The notes: a model not told the origin generated them from the letters alone. Shown: positions 47,726 through 57,160, counted from the stretch's first letter. The stretch: DNA of 63,667 nt from an uncultured bacterium (GCA_946188155.1 CAMHUC010000016.1:1-63667), one strand, 5' to 3'. Numbers and translations: made by a program.

Positions 47726-49410
47726 TGAGCAACCAGACCATTCTCATCCTGGCTATCATCGCCGTAGCACTGGCCGCCTTCCTGTTAGGACGGGAGGTGT
47801 ATCGCCGCAACCAGCGCGTCAGACAGCGCCTACAGCTGGGACAGCTGTTCACCGACATCACTCACGACCTGCTCACCCCGCTCACCGTCATCTCAGCCTC
47901 GGTTGACCAGCTGCGCGAGAACGAACCTAAATACAATACCGAGTACGACATGATGCAGCTCAACATCCAGCGAATGGTACGACTGCTACAGCAGATACTC
48001 GAAACCAGCAAGTCGCAGGCAGGAGAGCTTAAGCTGCTCGTATCGCAGGGCGACGTCATGCAGTATATCCACGACACGGCCCTCTGCCTAAAGCCACTGA
48101 TGGACAAGAAGCAGCTGCGCTTCCGCATCGACTGCAAGCCCGAGAGCATGATGGGATGGATTGACACCGACAAGCTCGACAAGATCATCTATAACCTGCT
48201 CTCCAACTCAGCCAAGTACACCACCGAAGGCCAGGTGACCATCGAGGCCCACACCAGCCGCAACTACGACCGCATATATATAAAGGTACGCGACACGGGC
48301 TGCGGCATTCCCAAAGCGAAGATGAAAAACCTCTTCCAACGCTTCTACGACGGCGAGTACCGGCGCTATAAGACCTTCGGCACCGGACTGGGCCTGGCGC
48401 TAACCCACGACCTGGTATACCTGCACCGAGGGCGCATCAGCGTGGATAGCGAGGAAAACGTTGGCACAACCTTCAGCCTGGAGATACCAATCACCAAGGA
48501 AGCATTCCGACCAGACCAGATCGACGAAGAGCACAAGATAGACTTCAGCAGCCCCAAGAACGCCATCACCGACTTCGGCAGCGTTATACCCGACATCAAC
48601 GAAGACCTGGTCAACACAGAGCAGGGCGACGACGAGGGCCACGACCGCATACTCATCGTGGAGGACAACTTGGAACTGCTCATGCTCATGCGCCACGTGC
48701 TCAAGCCCCACTACCGCGTGTTCGTGGCCAAAAACGGTGCCGAAGCCCTCGCCATCATCCACAAGACAGCCATCGACCTGATCATCTCCGACGTGATGAT
48801 GCCCGAGATGGACGGACTGGAGCTGACACAGGCCATCAAGCAGGACACCGACTACAGCCACCTGCCCATCATTCTGCTGACAGCACGCACGCAGGAGGAA
48901 GACCAGCAGGAAGCACTACGCATCGGTGCCGACGACTATCTGACGAAGCCCTTCCGACTGAGCGACCTCCGACTACGCATCGACAACATCATCGAGAACC
49001 GCCGGCGAATGCTGCAGGACTACGGGTCGAAGGCCTCAGAGGCAGCACAGCAGGAAGCACCCCCTACACCCGAGCAGGAATTCATCGGCAAGGCAACGGC
49101 CTGCCTCACGGCCCACCTGAGCGATGCCGACTACGACCGCAACGCACTGGCATCCGACATGGGGGCCAGCCCATCGACGCTCTACAAGAAACTGCGCGCC
49201 ATCACCGGCATGAACGTCAGCACATTCATACGCAACGTGCGAATGAACGAAGCACGGCGGCTCGCCGAGCAAGACCCCACACAGCGCATCAGCGACCTGG
49301 CATACAAGGTGGGATTCCAGGACCCAAAGTACTTCTCCACCTGCTTCAAGAAGCACTTCGGCATGCTGCCCAGAGAATTTATGGACAGCCTGCAAGCCAA
49401 AAAACAATAA
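47725..49410 (+). CDS. Hybrid two-component kinase with AraC output, lacking a sensor domain
   Basis: 561 residues from ATG 47725. One N-terminal helix (ILILAIIAVALAAFLLGREVY) runs straight into a kinase: H47 in FTDITHDLLTPLTV, N-box LLSNSAKYT, DTGCGIPKAK and GTGLGLALT. A receiver domain (RILIVEDN, phospho-acceptor near D356 in IISDVMMPEMDG, LTARTQ, KPF) and an AraC helix-turn-helix (MGASPSTLYKKLRAITGM, then FQDPKYFSTCFKKHFG) follow. This is the C-terminal half of a hybrid two-component system (HTCS); the usual periplasmic beta-propeller/Y_Y_Y sensor is missing. Signal input may come through a partner or the single helix. Confidence 0.88.
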   Translation: MSNQTILILAIIAVALAAFLLGREVYRRNQRVRQRLQLGQLFTDITHDLLTPLTVISASVDQLRENEPKYNTEYDMMQLNIQRMVRLLQQILETSKSQAGELKLLVSQGDVMQYIHDTALCLKPLMDKKQLRFRIDCKPESMMGWIDTDKLDKIIYNLLSNSAKYTTEGQVTIEAHTSRNYDRIYIKVRDTGCGIPKAKMKNLFQRFYDGEYRRYKTFGTGLGLALTHDLVYLHRGRISVDSEENVGTTFSLEIPITKEAFRPDQIDEEHKIDFSSPKNAITDFGSVIPDINEDLVNTEQGDDEGHDRILIVEDNLELLMLMRHVLKPHYRVFVAKNGAEALAIIHKTAIDLIISDVMMPEMDGLELTQAIKQDTDYSHLPIILLTARTQEEDQQEALRIGADDYLTKPFRLSDLRLRIDNIIENRRRMLQDYGSKASEAAQQEAPPTPEQEFIGKATACLTAHLSDADYDRNALASDMGASPSTLYKKLRAITGMNVSTFIRNVRMNEARRLAEQDPTQRISDLAYKVGFQDPKYFSTCFKKHFGMLPREFMDSLQAKKQ

Positions 49411-49419
49411 AATTTCTGT

Positions 49420-49461
49420 GGCAGCAGCAAATTCTTCACCCTTCACTCTTCACTTTTCACT
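49420..49461. repeat. GGCAGCAGCAAATT plus CTTCACY array upstream of trpB
   Basis: Conserved lead (49420-49433), then four 7-mers of the CTTCACT type (49434-49461), a T-rich stretch, and the trpB promoter box 10 bp on. Same architecture as upstream of trmO. Confidence 0.85.
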
Positions 49462-49470
49462 TTTTATTTG

Positions 49471-49479
49471 TACCTTTGC
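49471..49479 (+). promoter_or_regulatory. -7 box for trpB
   Basis: TACCTTTGC, an exact match 32 bp upstream of ATG 49512. Confidence 0.75.
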
Positions 49480-49511
49480 AGCGGATATTACCAATCCAAA
49501 ACTTATTTATT

Positions 49512-50876
49512 ATGGCTAAACAGAAAAAATTCATCCTCCAAGAGAGTGAGATTCCTACACAGTGGTACAACATCCAGGCCGACATGCCCAACAAGCCCAT
49601 GCCGCCCATACACCCCGTGACTAAGCAGCCGCTGGGTGTCGACGACCTGGCACACATCTTCCCCCGCGAGTGCTGCGTGCAGGAACTCGACACGGAGCAC
49701 CGCTGGATAGACATCCCCGAGGACGTGCTCGACAAGTACAAGTACTACCGCTCAACACCACTGGTGCGTGCCTACGCCCTCGAAGAGGCCATCGGCACCC
49801 CCGCGCATATCTACTTCAAGAACGAGTCTACCAACCCCCTGGGCTCGCATAAGATCAACTCCGCCCTGCCACAGTGCTACTACGCCAAGCAGGAGGGCAC
49901 CACCAACGTCACCACCGAGACCGGGGCCGGGCAGTGGGGCATGGCCCTCAGCTATGCCGCCAAGCTCTACGGACTCGACTGCGCCGTCTACCAGGTGAAG
50001 ATCACCATGCAGCAGAAGCCCTACCGCTCCAGCGTGATGCGCACCTTCGGGGCTGTCGTCGAAGGCTCACCCTCCATGTCCACCCGCGCCGGAAAGGACA
50101 TCCTCACCAGAGACCCCAACCACTCCGGCTCGCTCGGCACAGCCATCTCCGAGGCCGTAGAGCTGGCCACCACCACGCCCAACTGTAAGTACACCCTGGG
50201 CTCCGTGCTCAACCACGTAGGCCTCCATCAGACCATCATCGGCCTCGAGGCAGAGAAGCAGATGGAGATGGCAGGCGAATATCCCGACATCGTCATCGGA
50301 TGCTTCGGCGGCGGCTCCAACTTCGGAGGCATCTCCTTCCCCTTCATGCGCCACAACCTGCTCGACGGCAAGCACACGGAGTTCATCGCCGCAGAGCCCG
50401 ACAGCTGCCCCAAGCTCACCCGCGGACAGTTCCGCTACGACTTCGGCGACGAAGCCGGCTATACACCGCTGCTGCCCATGTACACCCTGGGCCACAACTT
50501 CAAGCCCTCAAACATCCATGCCGGCGGTCTGCGCTACCACGGCGCGGGCATGATCATCTCACAGCTCATCAAGGACGGACTGATGCACGGTGTCGACATC
50601 CCACAGCTCGAGACCTTCGAGGCAGGCATGCTCTTCGCACGCACAGAGGGCATCATACCCGCACCCGAGAGCACCCACGCCATCGCGGCCACCATCCGCG
50701 AGGCCAAGAAGTGCCGTGAGACGGGTGAGGAGAAGGTTATCCTCTTCAACCTCTCCGGACACGGACTCATCGACATGCCCAGCTACGACGCCTTCATCAA
50801 GGGCGACCTACAGAACTACACCGTCACCGACGAGATGATCCGTGAGAACCTCGCCGAACTCGACAAGCAGGGCTAA
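49512..50876 (+). CDS. trpB: Tryptophan synthase beta chain, TrpB2-like
   Basis: 454 residues from ATG 49512. Fold-type II PLP enzyme: the Schiff-base lysine is in NPLGSHKINSA, the phosphate-binding loop is CFGGGSNFGG, and RSSVMRTFGAVV, LPMYTLGHNF and HAGGLRYHG are typical. The extended N-terminus and overall length mark the TrpB2/TrpB-like branch rather than the short TrpB that pairs with TrpA. It joins indole (or a related nucleophile) to serine, probably on free indole. No trp gene is adjacent, so it may act alone in indole salvage. Confidence 0.92.
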   Translation: MAKQKKFILQESEIPTQWYNIQADMPNKPMPPIHPVTKQPLGVDDLAHIFPRECCVQELDTEHRWIDIPEDVLDKYKYYRSTPLVRAYALEEAIGTPAHIYFKNESTNPLGSHKINSALPQCYYAKQEGTTNVTTETGAGQWGMALSYAAKLYGLDCAVYQVKITMQQKPYRSSVMRTFGAVVEGSPSMSTRAGKDILTRDPNHSGSLGTAISEAVELATTTPNCKYTLGSVLNHVGLHQTIIGLEAEKQMEMAGEYPDIVIGCFGGGSNFGGISFPFMRHNLLDGKHTEFIAAEPDSCPKLTRGQFRYDFGDEAGYTPLLPMYTLGHNFKPSNIHAGGLRYHGAGMIISQLIKDGLMHGVDIPQLETFEAGMLFARTEGIIPAPESTHAIAATIREAKKCRETGEEKVILFNLSGHGLIDMPSYDAFIKGDLQNYTVTDEMIRENLAELDKQG

Positions 50877-50927
50877 GCGCGGAGCTGAAACTGTGAAATG
50901 GCGAAACATCGAATTAATCTAATAAGG

Positions 50928-50953
50928 AAAAGGGGGTCTCGAAGCCCCTTTTT
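50928..50953 (+). terminator. Hairpin downstream of trpB
   Basis: AAAAGGGG pairs with CCCCTTTTT around a short loop, followed by T-rich sequence. Confidence 0.8.
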
Positions 50954-51019
50954 CTCTATAGCCACTTCTTTTCAGAAGTAGGCTATCCAATATCGTGTAC
51001 AAAAATTATCAGCGACTTT

Positions 51020-51088
51020 TGTAGGGCGTTTTGCAAGTCAAGCACCGTTAGCCTCGGATTCGGCGTTAGACAAGCTAAACGCCCTACA
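51020..51088. repeat. 12-bp inverted repeat (TGTAGGGCGTTT)
   Basis: Arms at 51020-51031 and 51077-51088 are exact inverses around 45 bases that contain CGTTAG twice. Confidence 0.75.
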
Positions 51089-51280
51089 TTAGAATGAGAA
51101 TGCCATGGGGACAGTCATGTGGACAAAGGCTGTATGAACAGCTCAGTCGCATACACCAAGCTGCTCTTTAAGGACAAAAGAAAGCGTAACTAGGTTGTTG
51201 CATAGATGTAAGCGAAAGCAAAAAATCCTAAAATCCTTTAAATCCTTATGACAAAAACAGTGTCCTTTGCAACTTTATAG

Positions 51281-51289
51281 TAACTTTGC
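51281..51289 (+). promoter_or_regulatory. -7 box for the efflux operon
   Basis: TAACTTTGC, an exact match 37 bp before ATG 51327. Confidence 0.75.
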
Positions 51290-51326
51290 ACGTCAAACCA
51301 ACAGATCGTCAACAATAACCCATCGT

Positions 51327-52046
51327 ATGATTCACTTAAAAGACATCAATAAGACCTATCAGGGCGCGCAGCCTCTGCATGTGCTCAAGGGCATCTCGCT
51401 CGACATTGCTCAGGGCGAGTTCGTCAGCATCATGGGGGCCTCGGGCTCGGGCAAGTCGACGCTGCTGAACATCCTCGGCATCCTCGACAACTACGACTCG
51501 GGCACCTACGAGCTGGCAGGGGTGCCCATCTGGAACCTCTCGGAGACGAAGGCCGCCGAGTATCGCAACCGGATGATAGGCTTTATCTTCCAGTCGTTCA
51601 ATCTCATCAGCTTCAAGACCGCCGTGGAGAATGTGGAGCTGCCGCTGTTCTATCAGGGCGTGTCAAGGAAGAAGCGCCACCAGATGGCCTTGGAATATTT
51701 AGACCATCTTGGACTCCTGGACTGGGCCGAGCACTACCCCAACGAGCTCTCCGGCGGACAGAAGCAGCGCGTGGCCATCGCCAGGGCCCTCATCACGCGG
51801 CCGCAAATTATCCTGGCCGACGAGCCTACGGGTGCCCTCGACTCGAAGACCTCGGTGGAGGTGATGCAGCTGCTCAAGCGCCTGAACCAGGACGAGGGCA
51901 TGACCATCGTGGTGGTGACCCACGAGAGCGGCGTAGCCAACGAGACCAACAAGATTATCCACATCAAGGACGGTGTGATCGGCAAGATTGAGGAGAACCT
52001 CAACCACGATGCCTCGCCCTTCGGCATTAACGGCATGATGAAATAG
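51327..52046 (+). CDS. MacB/LolD-like ABC transporter ATP-binding protein
   Basis: 239 residues from ATG 51327 (MIHLKDINKTYQG). Walker A GASGSGKSTLL, Q-loop FQSFNLI, signature LSGGQKQR, Walker B ILADEPTGALD and switch HES in VVVTHESG are all intact. It powers the two permeases that follow, 2 and 4 bp apart. No fused membrane domain, unlike E. coli MacB, where ATPase and permease are one chain. First gene of a five-gene operon. Confidence 0.93.
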   Translation: MIHLKDINKTYQGAQPLHVLKGISLDIAQGEFVSIMGASGSGKSTLLNILGILDNYDSGTYELAGVPIWNLSETKAAEYRNRMIGFIFQSFNLISFKTAVENVELPLFYQGVSRKKRHQMALEYLDHLGLLDWAEHYPNELSGGQKQRVAIARALITRPQIILADEPTGALDSKTSVEVMQLLKRLNQDEGMTIVVVTHESGVANETNKIIHIKDGVIGKIEENLNHDASPFGINGMMK

Positions 52047-52048
52047 GT

Positions 52049-53323
52049 ATGCGAGACATCATCACAGAAATATGGAGTACGGCGCGGTGGAACAAGCTGC
52101 GCACGTCGCTCACAGGCTTTGCCGTGGCGTGGGGCATCTTCATGCTCATCGTGCTGCTGGGAGCCGGCAACGGCCTCATCAATGCCCAGCTGCAGCAGTC
52201 GGGCAGGTTCCTCTCATCGTCGATGGTGGTCTATGGCGGCGAGACGTCGAAGCCCTATCAGGGTCTGAAGGAGGGACGCTATATCCGCTTGCAGACGCGC
52301 GACATCGAGACCACCGATGCCTCGTTCCGTGAGACCATCGACCAGGTGGGCGCCCAGTATCGCACGGGGGCTACCATCAGTCTGGGACAGCAGTACATCA
52401 CGCCGAGCATCTGCGGCGTCTATCCCAACCATATCAAGATAGACAAGGTGGAGATGCTGCTGGGACGGTTCGTCAACGACAACGACGTCAAGGAGAGCCG
52501 CAAGGTGATCATCCTGAGCAACAAGCAGGCCAAGGAACTGCTCAACGCCAGAACGGACAGGCAGCAGGAACTCGCGCGACTGATCGGGCAGTATGTCGAG
52601 GTGGGCAATTTTGCTTTCAAGGTGGTGGGAATCTATAAGGAGAATGAGAACGGACGTGCCGACGCCTTCTCCTCGTATACAGCCATCAAGCGCATCTTCG
52701 GTGCCAATACCGACGATGCCGGCCGCATCGAGTTCACCTTCCACGGCCTGGAGACGGAGCAGGCCAACGAGCAGTTTGAGAAGGACTACCGGCAGCGCCT
52801 GAACGCCAACCACCAGGCCCACCCGGAGGACGAGAGTGCCGTGTGGCTGTGGAACCGCTTCACTCAGAACCTGCAGATGCAGACGGGTATCGGCATCATC
52901 CGCACGGCCCTCTGGCTCGTAGGTCTGTTCACCCTGCTCTCAGGCATCGTGGGCGTGTCGAACATCATGCTCATCACCGTCAGGGAGCGCACCCATGAGT
53001 TCGGCATCCGCAAGGCCATCGGTGCCAAGCCCTGGAGCATCCTGAAGCTGATTATCACCGAGAGCGTCATCATCACCACATTCTTCGGCTACATAGGCAT
53101 GGTGCTGGGCGTGGCTGCCAACGAGTATATGGATGCCACGCTGGGCCACGAGACAATCGACACGGGGCTGTTCAAGGCCACGATGTTCGTCGACCCCACG
53201 GTGGGCCTGGATGTGTGCATCGAGGCCACGATGGTGATGATCATCGCCGGCACCGTCGCCGGGCTGATTCCTGCCTTCAAGGCCAGCCGCATCAGGCCCA
53301 TCGAGGCACTAAGAGCAGATTAG
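52049..53323 (+). CDS. MacB-like ABC permease, first subunit
   Basis: 424 residues. N-terminal helix (TGFAVAWGIFMLIVLLGAGNGL), a periplasmic MacB core domain, and the FtsX module: GVSNIMLITVRERTHEFGIRKAIGAKPWSILKLI and helices to the end. It is one half of the transporter's membrane part; the ATPase is upstream. MacB proteins form a mechanotransmission pump that moves substrates such as peptides or lipids from the periplasm through TolC. Confidence 0.9.
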   Translation: MRDIITEIWSTARWNKLRTSLTGFAVAWGIFMLIVLLGAGNGLINAQLQQSGRFLSSSMVVYGGETSKPYQGLKEGRYIRLQTRDIETTDASFRETIDQVGAQYRTGATISLGQQYITPSICGVYPNHIKIDKVEMLLGRFVNDNDVKESRKVIILSNKQAKELLNARTDRQQELARLIGQYVEVGNFAFKVVGIYKENENGRADAFSSYTAIKRIFGANTDDAGRIEFTFHGLETEQANEQFEKDYRQRLNANHQAHPEDESAVWLWNRFTQNLQMQTGIGIIRTALWLVGLFTLLSGIVGVSNIMLITVRERTHEFGIRKAIGAKPWSILKLIITESVIITTFFGYIGMVLGVAANEYMDATLGHETIDTGLFKATMFVDPTVGLDVCIEATMVMIIAGTVAGLIPAFKASRIRPIEALRAD

Positions 53324-53327
53324 CATT

Positions 53328-54581
53328 ATGAGAATAGATATAGATAGCTACAGAGAAATCCTCGACACGCTGACGAGGAATAAGAGCAGGAGCTTCCTGA
53401 CAGGCTTCGGCGTGTTCTGGGGCGTGTTCATGCTCGTTTCCCTCATCGGAGGCGGCAGCGGGCTGAAGGAGAAGCTCAACGAGAACTTCGCAGGCTTCGC
53501 CACCAACTCGGCCTTCGTGTGGGCACAACAGACCACCAAGGCCTACAAGGGGTTCCGAAAGGGCCGCTGGTGGTCGATGGACCTGAAGGATGTGGAGCGC
53601 CTGCGCCAGCGCGTGCCGGAGCTCGACGTGATAGCCCCCGTGGTGTTCATGCCCTGGAATGCCCAGAGCACGGCCTACCATGAGGACCGTAAGACGACGG
53701 TTAACGTGCAGGGCGTGACGCCCGACTATGCCAAGGTGAACGGGCCGAAGATGTACTACGGGCGCTTCATCAACGACATGGACGTACGTCAGCACCGCAA
53801 GGTGTGCGTGCTAGGCAAGAAGATCTACAAGGACCTGTTCAAGGGCGGCGGCGACCCCTGCGGCAAGTCCATCCGCATCGACTCCACCTATTATCAGGTG
53901 GTGGGCGTGGACTATAATACCAGCGGCGTAAACATCAATGGCTCGAGCGAGGAGATGGTGACACTGCCCTTCACGATGGTGCAGCAGGCCTACAACCGCG
54001 GACAGCAGGTGGACCTGATAGCCGTGACGGCCCGCGAGGGGGTGGTGATGTCGAAGATTGCCAGCCGCATCCGCGAGACGGTGGCCAGGGCGCACTACGT
54101 GGATCCTACCGACGAGCGTGGCGCGATGGTGTTCAATACCGAGGTGCTCTTCCAGCTGCTCGACAACCTGTTCAAGGGTGTCAACTTCCTCATCTGGCTC
54201 GTCGGCCTGGGAACGCTGCTGGCAGGTGCCATCGGCGTGTCGAACATCATGATGGTGACGGTACGCGAGCGTACCACGGAGATAGGCATTCGCAGGGCCA
54301 TCGGCGCCACGCCACGGATGATACTCTCGCAGATCATCTCCGAGAGCATCGTGCTGACGCTGGTGGCAGGCATGAGCGGCATCCTCTTCGGCGTGGCCAT
54401 CCTGCAGATGCTCGAGGTGGGCAGCATGGAGGACGGCATCGTCACCACCCACTACCAGGTGAACTTCTGGACAGCCATCTTCGCGGCCATCTTGGTGTCG
54501 GCCATGGGCATGCTGGCAGGCCTCGCCCCGGCCGCCAGGGCGATGAGCATCAAGCCCGTGGATGCCATGCGAGACGAATAA
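53328..54581 (+). CDS. MacB-like ABC permease, second subunit
   Basis: 417 residues with the same plan as the gene before it: SFLTGFGVFWGVFMLVSLIGGGSGL, a periplasmic core, and GVSNIMMVTVRERTTEIGIRRAIGATPRMIL. The two permeases are clearly related but differ throughout the periplasmic part, so the pump is probably a heterodimer rather than the usual MacB homodimer. Followed 30 bp later by the adaptor gene. Confidence 0.9.
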   Translation: MRIDIDSYREILDTLTRNKSRSFLTGFGVFWGVFMLVSLIGGGSGLKEKLNENFAGFATNSAFVWAQQTTKAYKGFRKGRWWSMDLKDVERLRQRVPELDVIAPVVFMPWNAQSTAYHEDRKTTVNVQGVTPDYAKVNGPKMYYGRFINDMDVRQHRKVCVLGKKIYKDLFKGGGDPCGKSIRIDSTYYQVVGVDYNTSGVNINGSSEEMVTLPFTMVQQAYNRGQQVDLIAVTAREGVVMSKIASRIRETVARAHYVDPTDERGAMVFNTEVLFQLLDNLFKGVNFLIWLVGLGTLLAGAIGVSNIMMVTVRERTTEIGIRRAIGATPRMILSQIISESIVLTLVAGMSGILFGVAILQMLEVGSMEDGIVTTHYQVNFWTAIFAAILVSAMGMLAGLAPAARAMSIKPVDAMRDE

Positions 54582-54611
54582 ATAGTGAAATAATGAAAAT
54601 ATAGTAATAAG

Positions 54612-55727
54612 ATGAAGAAGTATAGCAAACTGATTATCGCCGCGATTATCGCGCTGATTTTCATCGGGACATTCGTGTTCCTCTGGCAGAAGAGCCAGCC
54701 TAAGGAAGTGGTCTACAACGAGTTCACCCCCAAGCAGGAGGACATCCAGAAGACCACCATTATCACGGGCAAGATAGAGCCTCGCAACGAGGTGAACGTC
54801 AAGCCGCAGATCTCTGGCATCATCGCCCAGCTGATGAAGGAACCGGGACAGTACGTCGAGCAGGGCGAGGTCATTGCCAAGGTGAAGGTCATCCCCGACA
54901 TGGGGCAGCTGTCGAGTGCTGAGGCCCGTGTACGTCTGTCGGACATCAACCTGAAGCAGGCACAGGTGAACTACGACCGCGAGGAAAACCTCTACAAGCA
55001 GAAGCTCGTATCGGCCGATGAGTTCGAGAAGATTCGCCAGTCGCTGCAGCAGGCCAAGGAGGAGAAGGCTGCCGCCGAGGATGCCCTCCAGGTGGTGCGC
55101 GACGGTGTGTCGAAAGCCAACGCCTCGGCATCGTCGACCCTTATCCGCTCGACCATCAGCGGCATCATCCTCGACATCCCGGTGAAGGTGGGTAACTCGG
55201 TCATCCTGGCCAACACCTTCAACGACGGTACCACCATCGCCACCGTGGCCAACATGAACGACCTCATCTTCCGTGGCAACATCGACGAGACGGAGGTGGG
55301 GCAGCTGGTCAGCGGCATGCCGATGAAGATTACCATCGGCGCCCTGCAGGACCTGAGCTTCGATGCCCACCTGGAGTACATCTCGCCGAAGGCCACGGAG
55401 AGCAACGGTGCCAACCAGTTCGAAATCAAGGCTGCCGTGAAGCTCGCTGATGGCGGCAAGATTCGTTCAGGCTACTCGGCCAATGCCGAGATTGTGCTGC
55501 AGAAGGCCGAACGGGTGCTCAGCGTGCCGGAGAGTGCCATCGAGTTCTCGGGCGACTCCACCTTCGTCTACGTCGTCAAAGGCGAGGGTAAGGAGAAGAA
55601 GTACGAGCGCACAGCTGTCACCACTGGCCTATCCGACGGTATGAACATCGAAATCAAGAAGGGCATCACCAGCAAGGACAAGGTGCGTGGCCCGGAGGTT
55701 GTTGCAGATAATGATAAGGAGGAATAA
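54612..55727 (+). CDS. MacA/HlyD-type periplasmic adaptor
   Basis: 371 residues. One N-terminal helix anchors it (LIIAAIIALIFIGTFVFLW). The barrel-sandwich motifs VNVKPQISGIIAQLMKEPGQYVEQGEVIAKVKV and STLIRSTISGIILDIPVKVGNSV flank a coiled-coil hairpin (about 100-180), and beta-barrel and membrane-proximal domains follow (ANMNDLIFRGNIDETEV). It bridges the permeases with the outer-membrane TolC-like gene next to it. Together they form a tripartite efflux system. Confidence 0.92.
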   Translation: MKKYSKLIIAAIIALIFIGTFVFLWQKSQPKEVVYNEFTPKQEDIQKTTIITGKIEPRNEVNVKPQISGIIAQLMKEPGQYVEQGEVIAKVKVIPDMGQLSSAEARVRLSDINLKQAQVNYDREENLYKQKLVSADEFEKIRQSLQQAKEEKAAAEDALQVVRDGVSKANASASSTLIRSTISGIILDIPVKVGNSVILANTFNDGTTIATVANMNDLIFRGNIDETEVGQLVSGMPMKITIGALQDLSFDAHLEYISPKATESNGANQFEIKAAVKLADGGKIRSGYSANAEIVLQKAERVLSVPESAIEFSGDSTFVYVVKGEGKEKKYERTAVTTGLSDGMNIEIKKGITSKDKVRGPEVVADNDKEE

Positions 55728-55730
55728 GCC

Positions 55731-57065
55731 ATGAAGCAACGTCAAGTATACTGCTGCATTGCAGCAGTCCTCCTACCCCTTTCACTCTCCGCCCAGCCCC
55801 ACGCCTGGACCCTCCGCGAGTGCGAGGACTACGCCGTGGCCAACAACATCACCATCAAGCAGCGGGCCAAGACTGTGGAGAAGCAGGAGCACACCCTCTC
55901 CACAGCCCGCAACGCCCGCCTGCCAGACCTCAGCGGCACCGTGGGACAGAACTTCTCCTTCGGACGAGGACTCACCGAGGACAACATCTACACCAATACC
56001 AATACCAGCAACACCTCGTTCTCGCTCACTACCTCCGTGCCCATCTTCAGCGGCTTCCAGATACCGGAGAACATCAAACTCAGCCGCCTAAACCTCGAAG
56101 CCGCCACCGCCGACCTGGAGAAGGCCAAGAACGACATCCGGATGGAAGTGGCCAAGGCCTACATGCAGATACTCTACGACCAGGAGATAGCCGCCGTGGC
56201 CCACCGGCAGGTCGGCATCGACTCCGCGCAGGTGGCCAGGCTCGTGGCCTTCGTGGAGAACGGCAAGGCCAGCGAGGCGGAGCTCTCACGGCAGAAGGCC
56301 ACCCTGGCCAACAGCCAGCTGACAGCCACACAGGCCGACAACAACCGTCGGCTGTCGGTCCTCACGCTGACGCAGCTGCTCGAACTGGCCTCGCCAGAGG
56401 GATTCTCGGTGGTCAGCCCCACGGAGGAACAGCTGCAGCACATCGCGGACATGGCACTGACACACCCCGACATCGTATACAGCGAGGCTCTCAGCGTCAA
56501 GCCGGAGATACAGGCCCAGGAGCTGCGGCTCAGGGGGACTGAGCACAGCATCAACATCGCCAAGGCAGGCCACTATCCCAAGCTGAACTTCGGCGCCGGG
56601 ATGAACACGAACTACTACAACACCAACGGCTACGAGTCGCACAGCTTCGGCGAGCAGCTGAAGAATAACTTCAGCCAGTACCTCTCGCTGAACCTCAGCG
56701 TGCCCATCTTCAACCGCTTCAGCGTGCGCAACCAGGTGCGCTCGGCCAAGGTGGACAGGGAGAACCAGCAGCTGGAGCTCGACAACACCAAGAAACGCCT
56801 CTACAAGGAGATACAGCAGGTGTACTACAACACGCTCAACGCACAGGCCAAGGAGCGGAGCTCCGGCGAGGCCGTCGTCAGCTCTAAAGACGCCTTTCTG
56901 CTGACTCAGGCCAAGTATGAGAACGGCAAGGCCAACATCACCGAGTTCAACGAGGCCAAGAACACGTGGCTCAAGGCCGAGAGCGACTTCGTGCAGGCCC
57001 GCTACGAACACCTCTATCAGCGCGCACTGCTGGAGTTCTATCGGGGCAGGGAACTGTGCTTCTGA
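55731..57065 (+). CDS. TolC-family outer-membrane efflux protein
   Basis: 444 residues with a signal peptide (ending near LSAQPH). Two repeats of the outer-membrane efflux protein fold, with long alpha-helical hairpins and beta segments such as NFSFGRGLTEDNIYTN, SLTTSVPIFSGFQ and LNLSVPIFNRFSVRNQV. The channel would complete the export path of the MacAB-like pump. Last gene of the operon; a strong hairpin follows. Confidence 0.92.
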   Translation: MKQRQVYCCIAAVLLPLSLSAQPHAWTLRECEDYAVANNITIKQRAKTVEKQEHTLSTARNARLPDLSGTVGQNFSFGRGLTEDNIYTNTNTSNTSFSLTTSVPIFSGFQIPENIKLSRLNLEAATADLEKAKNDIRMEVAKAYMQILYDQEIAAVAHRQVGIDSAQVARLVAFVENGKASEAELSRQKATLANSQLTATQADNNRRLSVLTLTQLLELASPEGFSVVSPTEEQLQHIADMALTHPDIVYSEALSVKPEIQAQELRLRGTEHSINIAKAGHYPKLNFGAGMNTNYYNTNGYESHSFGEQLKNNFSQYLSLNLSVPIFNRFSVRNQVRSAKVDRENQQLELDNTKKRLYKEIQQVYYNTLNAQAKERSSGEAVVSSKDAFLLTQAKYENGKANITEFNEAKNTWLKAESDFVQARYEHLYQRALLEFYRGRELCF

Positions 57066-57082
57066 CTCCGGCAAGTCCTCCC

Positions 57083-57122
57083 AAGCGGCAGAATTTACAT
57101 AATATGTGTTAATTCTGCCGCT
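57083..57122 (+). terminator. Terminator of the efflux operon
   Basis: AAGCGGCAGAATT pairs with AATTCTGCCGCTT around 14 bases, followed by T-rich sequence. The next gene has its own promoter. Confidence 0.8.
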
Positions 57123-57151
57123 TCTTGTTTGCAAATGACGCAGGAAAATAC

Positions 57152-57160
57152 TATCTTTGC
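57152..57160 (+). promoter_or_regulatory. -7 box for the second TPR kinase
   Basis: TATCTTTGC, an exact match 19 bp before the start at 57180. Confidence 0.75.

Larger units (their letters stand above)
50877..51326. other. 450-bp gap before the efflux operon
   Basis: Holds the trpB terminator, an inverted repeat at 51020-51088, a loose GGGGACAG-type repeat near 51107 and the efflux promoter. No gene is supported. Confidence 0.7.

Noticed and set aside
51020..51088. Possible attachment site or integron-like site
   Set aside because: Only a 12-bp inverted repeat; there is no integrase, tRNA or cassette structure near it.
53811..55370. 519-codon minus-strand frame opposite the ABC permease and adaptor
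   Set aside because: Crosses the junction of two convincing genes in reverse; rich in His, Asp and Leu with no motif.
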